Origin: Prevotella sp.
GTDB lineage: Bacteria > Bacteroidota > Bacteroidia > Bacteroidales > Dysgonomonadaceae
Assembly (NCBI GenBank): GCA_031263965.1
Contig: JAISES010000073.1
Span: 1-14,270 of the forward strand
DNA length: 14,270 nt
Direction: 5' to 3'
The notes under the pieces were generated by a model that had not been told where the DNA came from, made no database searches, and saw only the letters and a program-made list of their open reading frames with translations. Position numbers and translations under genes: made by a program. Below are positions 14,188-14,270 of the stretch, piece after piece; position 1 is the stretch's first letter; the number at the start of each line of letters is the position of its first letter.

Positions 14188-14270
14188 ATGAATAAGAAAG
14201 TTTTAGCTGTAACTTTAGTAGCTGCGGTGGCAAGTGTTGCGGTTTATGCGTATGTTCAAAAAAAGAAAAA
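14188..14270 (+). CDS. N-terminal fragment of a small membrane or exported protein (runs off the window)
   Basis: An ATG at 14188 opens a frame that is still open after 27 codons at the window end. It begins MNKK, followed by an alanine/valine-rich hydrophobic stretch (residues 5-23, LAVTLVAAVASVAVYAYV) and a lysine cluster QKKK. This looks like a single N-terminal TM anchor with a basic cytoplasmic side, or a signal sequence without an obvious cleavage site. The family cannot be told. A poor -7 candidate (TAATATTG at 14138-14145) lies upstream. That a gene starts here is likely but rests on little sequence. Confidence 0.55.
   Translation, partial: MNKKVLAVTLVAAVASVAVYAYVQKKK

Overview
The window looks like a Bacteroidales chromosome, plausibly Dysgonomonadaceae or a close relative, at moderate to low GC. 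Evidence: most genes are preceded by the Bacteroidetes -7 promoter box TAnnTTTG, often with a TTTG/TTTC-like -33 box 19-20 bp upstream. Shine-Dalgarno sequences are not evident. Exported proteins end their signal peptides in A-Q. The content includes small outer-membrane barrels, a DUF4831-type protein and a glutaminyl-tRNA synthetase. No rRNA, tRNA, CRISPR array, transposase or phage gene is visible. Species-level identity is inference.

Layout. 1-408 is intergenic, with a repeat island and a promoter. 409-2375 (+) is a small lipoprotein gene followed 17 bp later by glnS. 2480-4684 holds three small outer-membrane beta-barrel genes (one -, two +), each with its own signals. 4739-12989 is a run of eight minus-strand genes: thrC and rpsO as single units; a tight group transcribed in the order CYTH phosphohydrolase, 489-aa two-TM membrane protein, argB, YhcC-like radical SAM protein; then, further upstream, a DUF4831-like exported protein and a tyrosine/lipid phosphatase of the HCxxGKDRTG type. 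A divergent promoter region follows, then cdsA (+), interrupted by a single in-frame TAA, and finally the first 27 codons of a small membrane protein cut by the window end.

The genes are mostly housekeeping: tRNA charging, ribosome, threonine and arginine synthesis, and phospholipid synthesis. They do not form one pathway. The least explained protein-coding part is the CYTH plus two-TM membrane protein pair, only 4 nt apart.

The intergenic regions are unusually rich in palindromic repeats. One family has the core CGTCATTGCGAG...CGCAATGACG (five intact, compound or decayed copies). A second short hairpin motif, about 25 bp (roughly GTGTAAAAGGACTTTTGACACACCC), sits next to some of these copies and once forms a perfect terminator hairpin alone. 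A third, related type (TTTTGTCAT...ATGACAAAA) lies after cdsA. The main points for a second look are the nonsense codon in cdsA, the composite repeats and the CYTH/membrane-protein pair.
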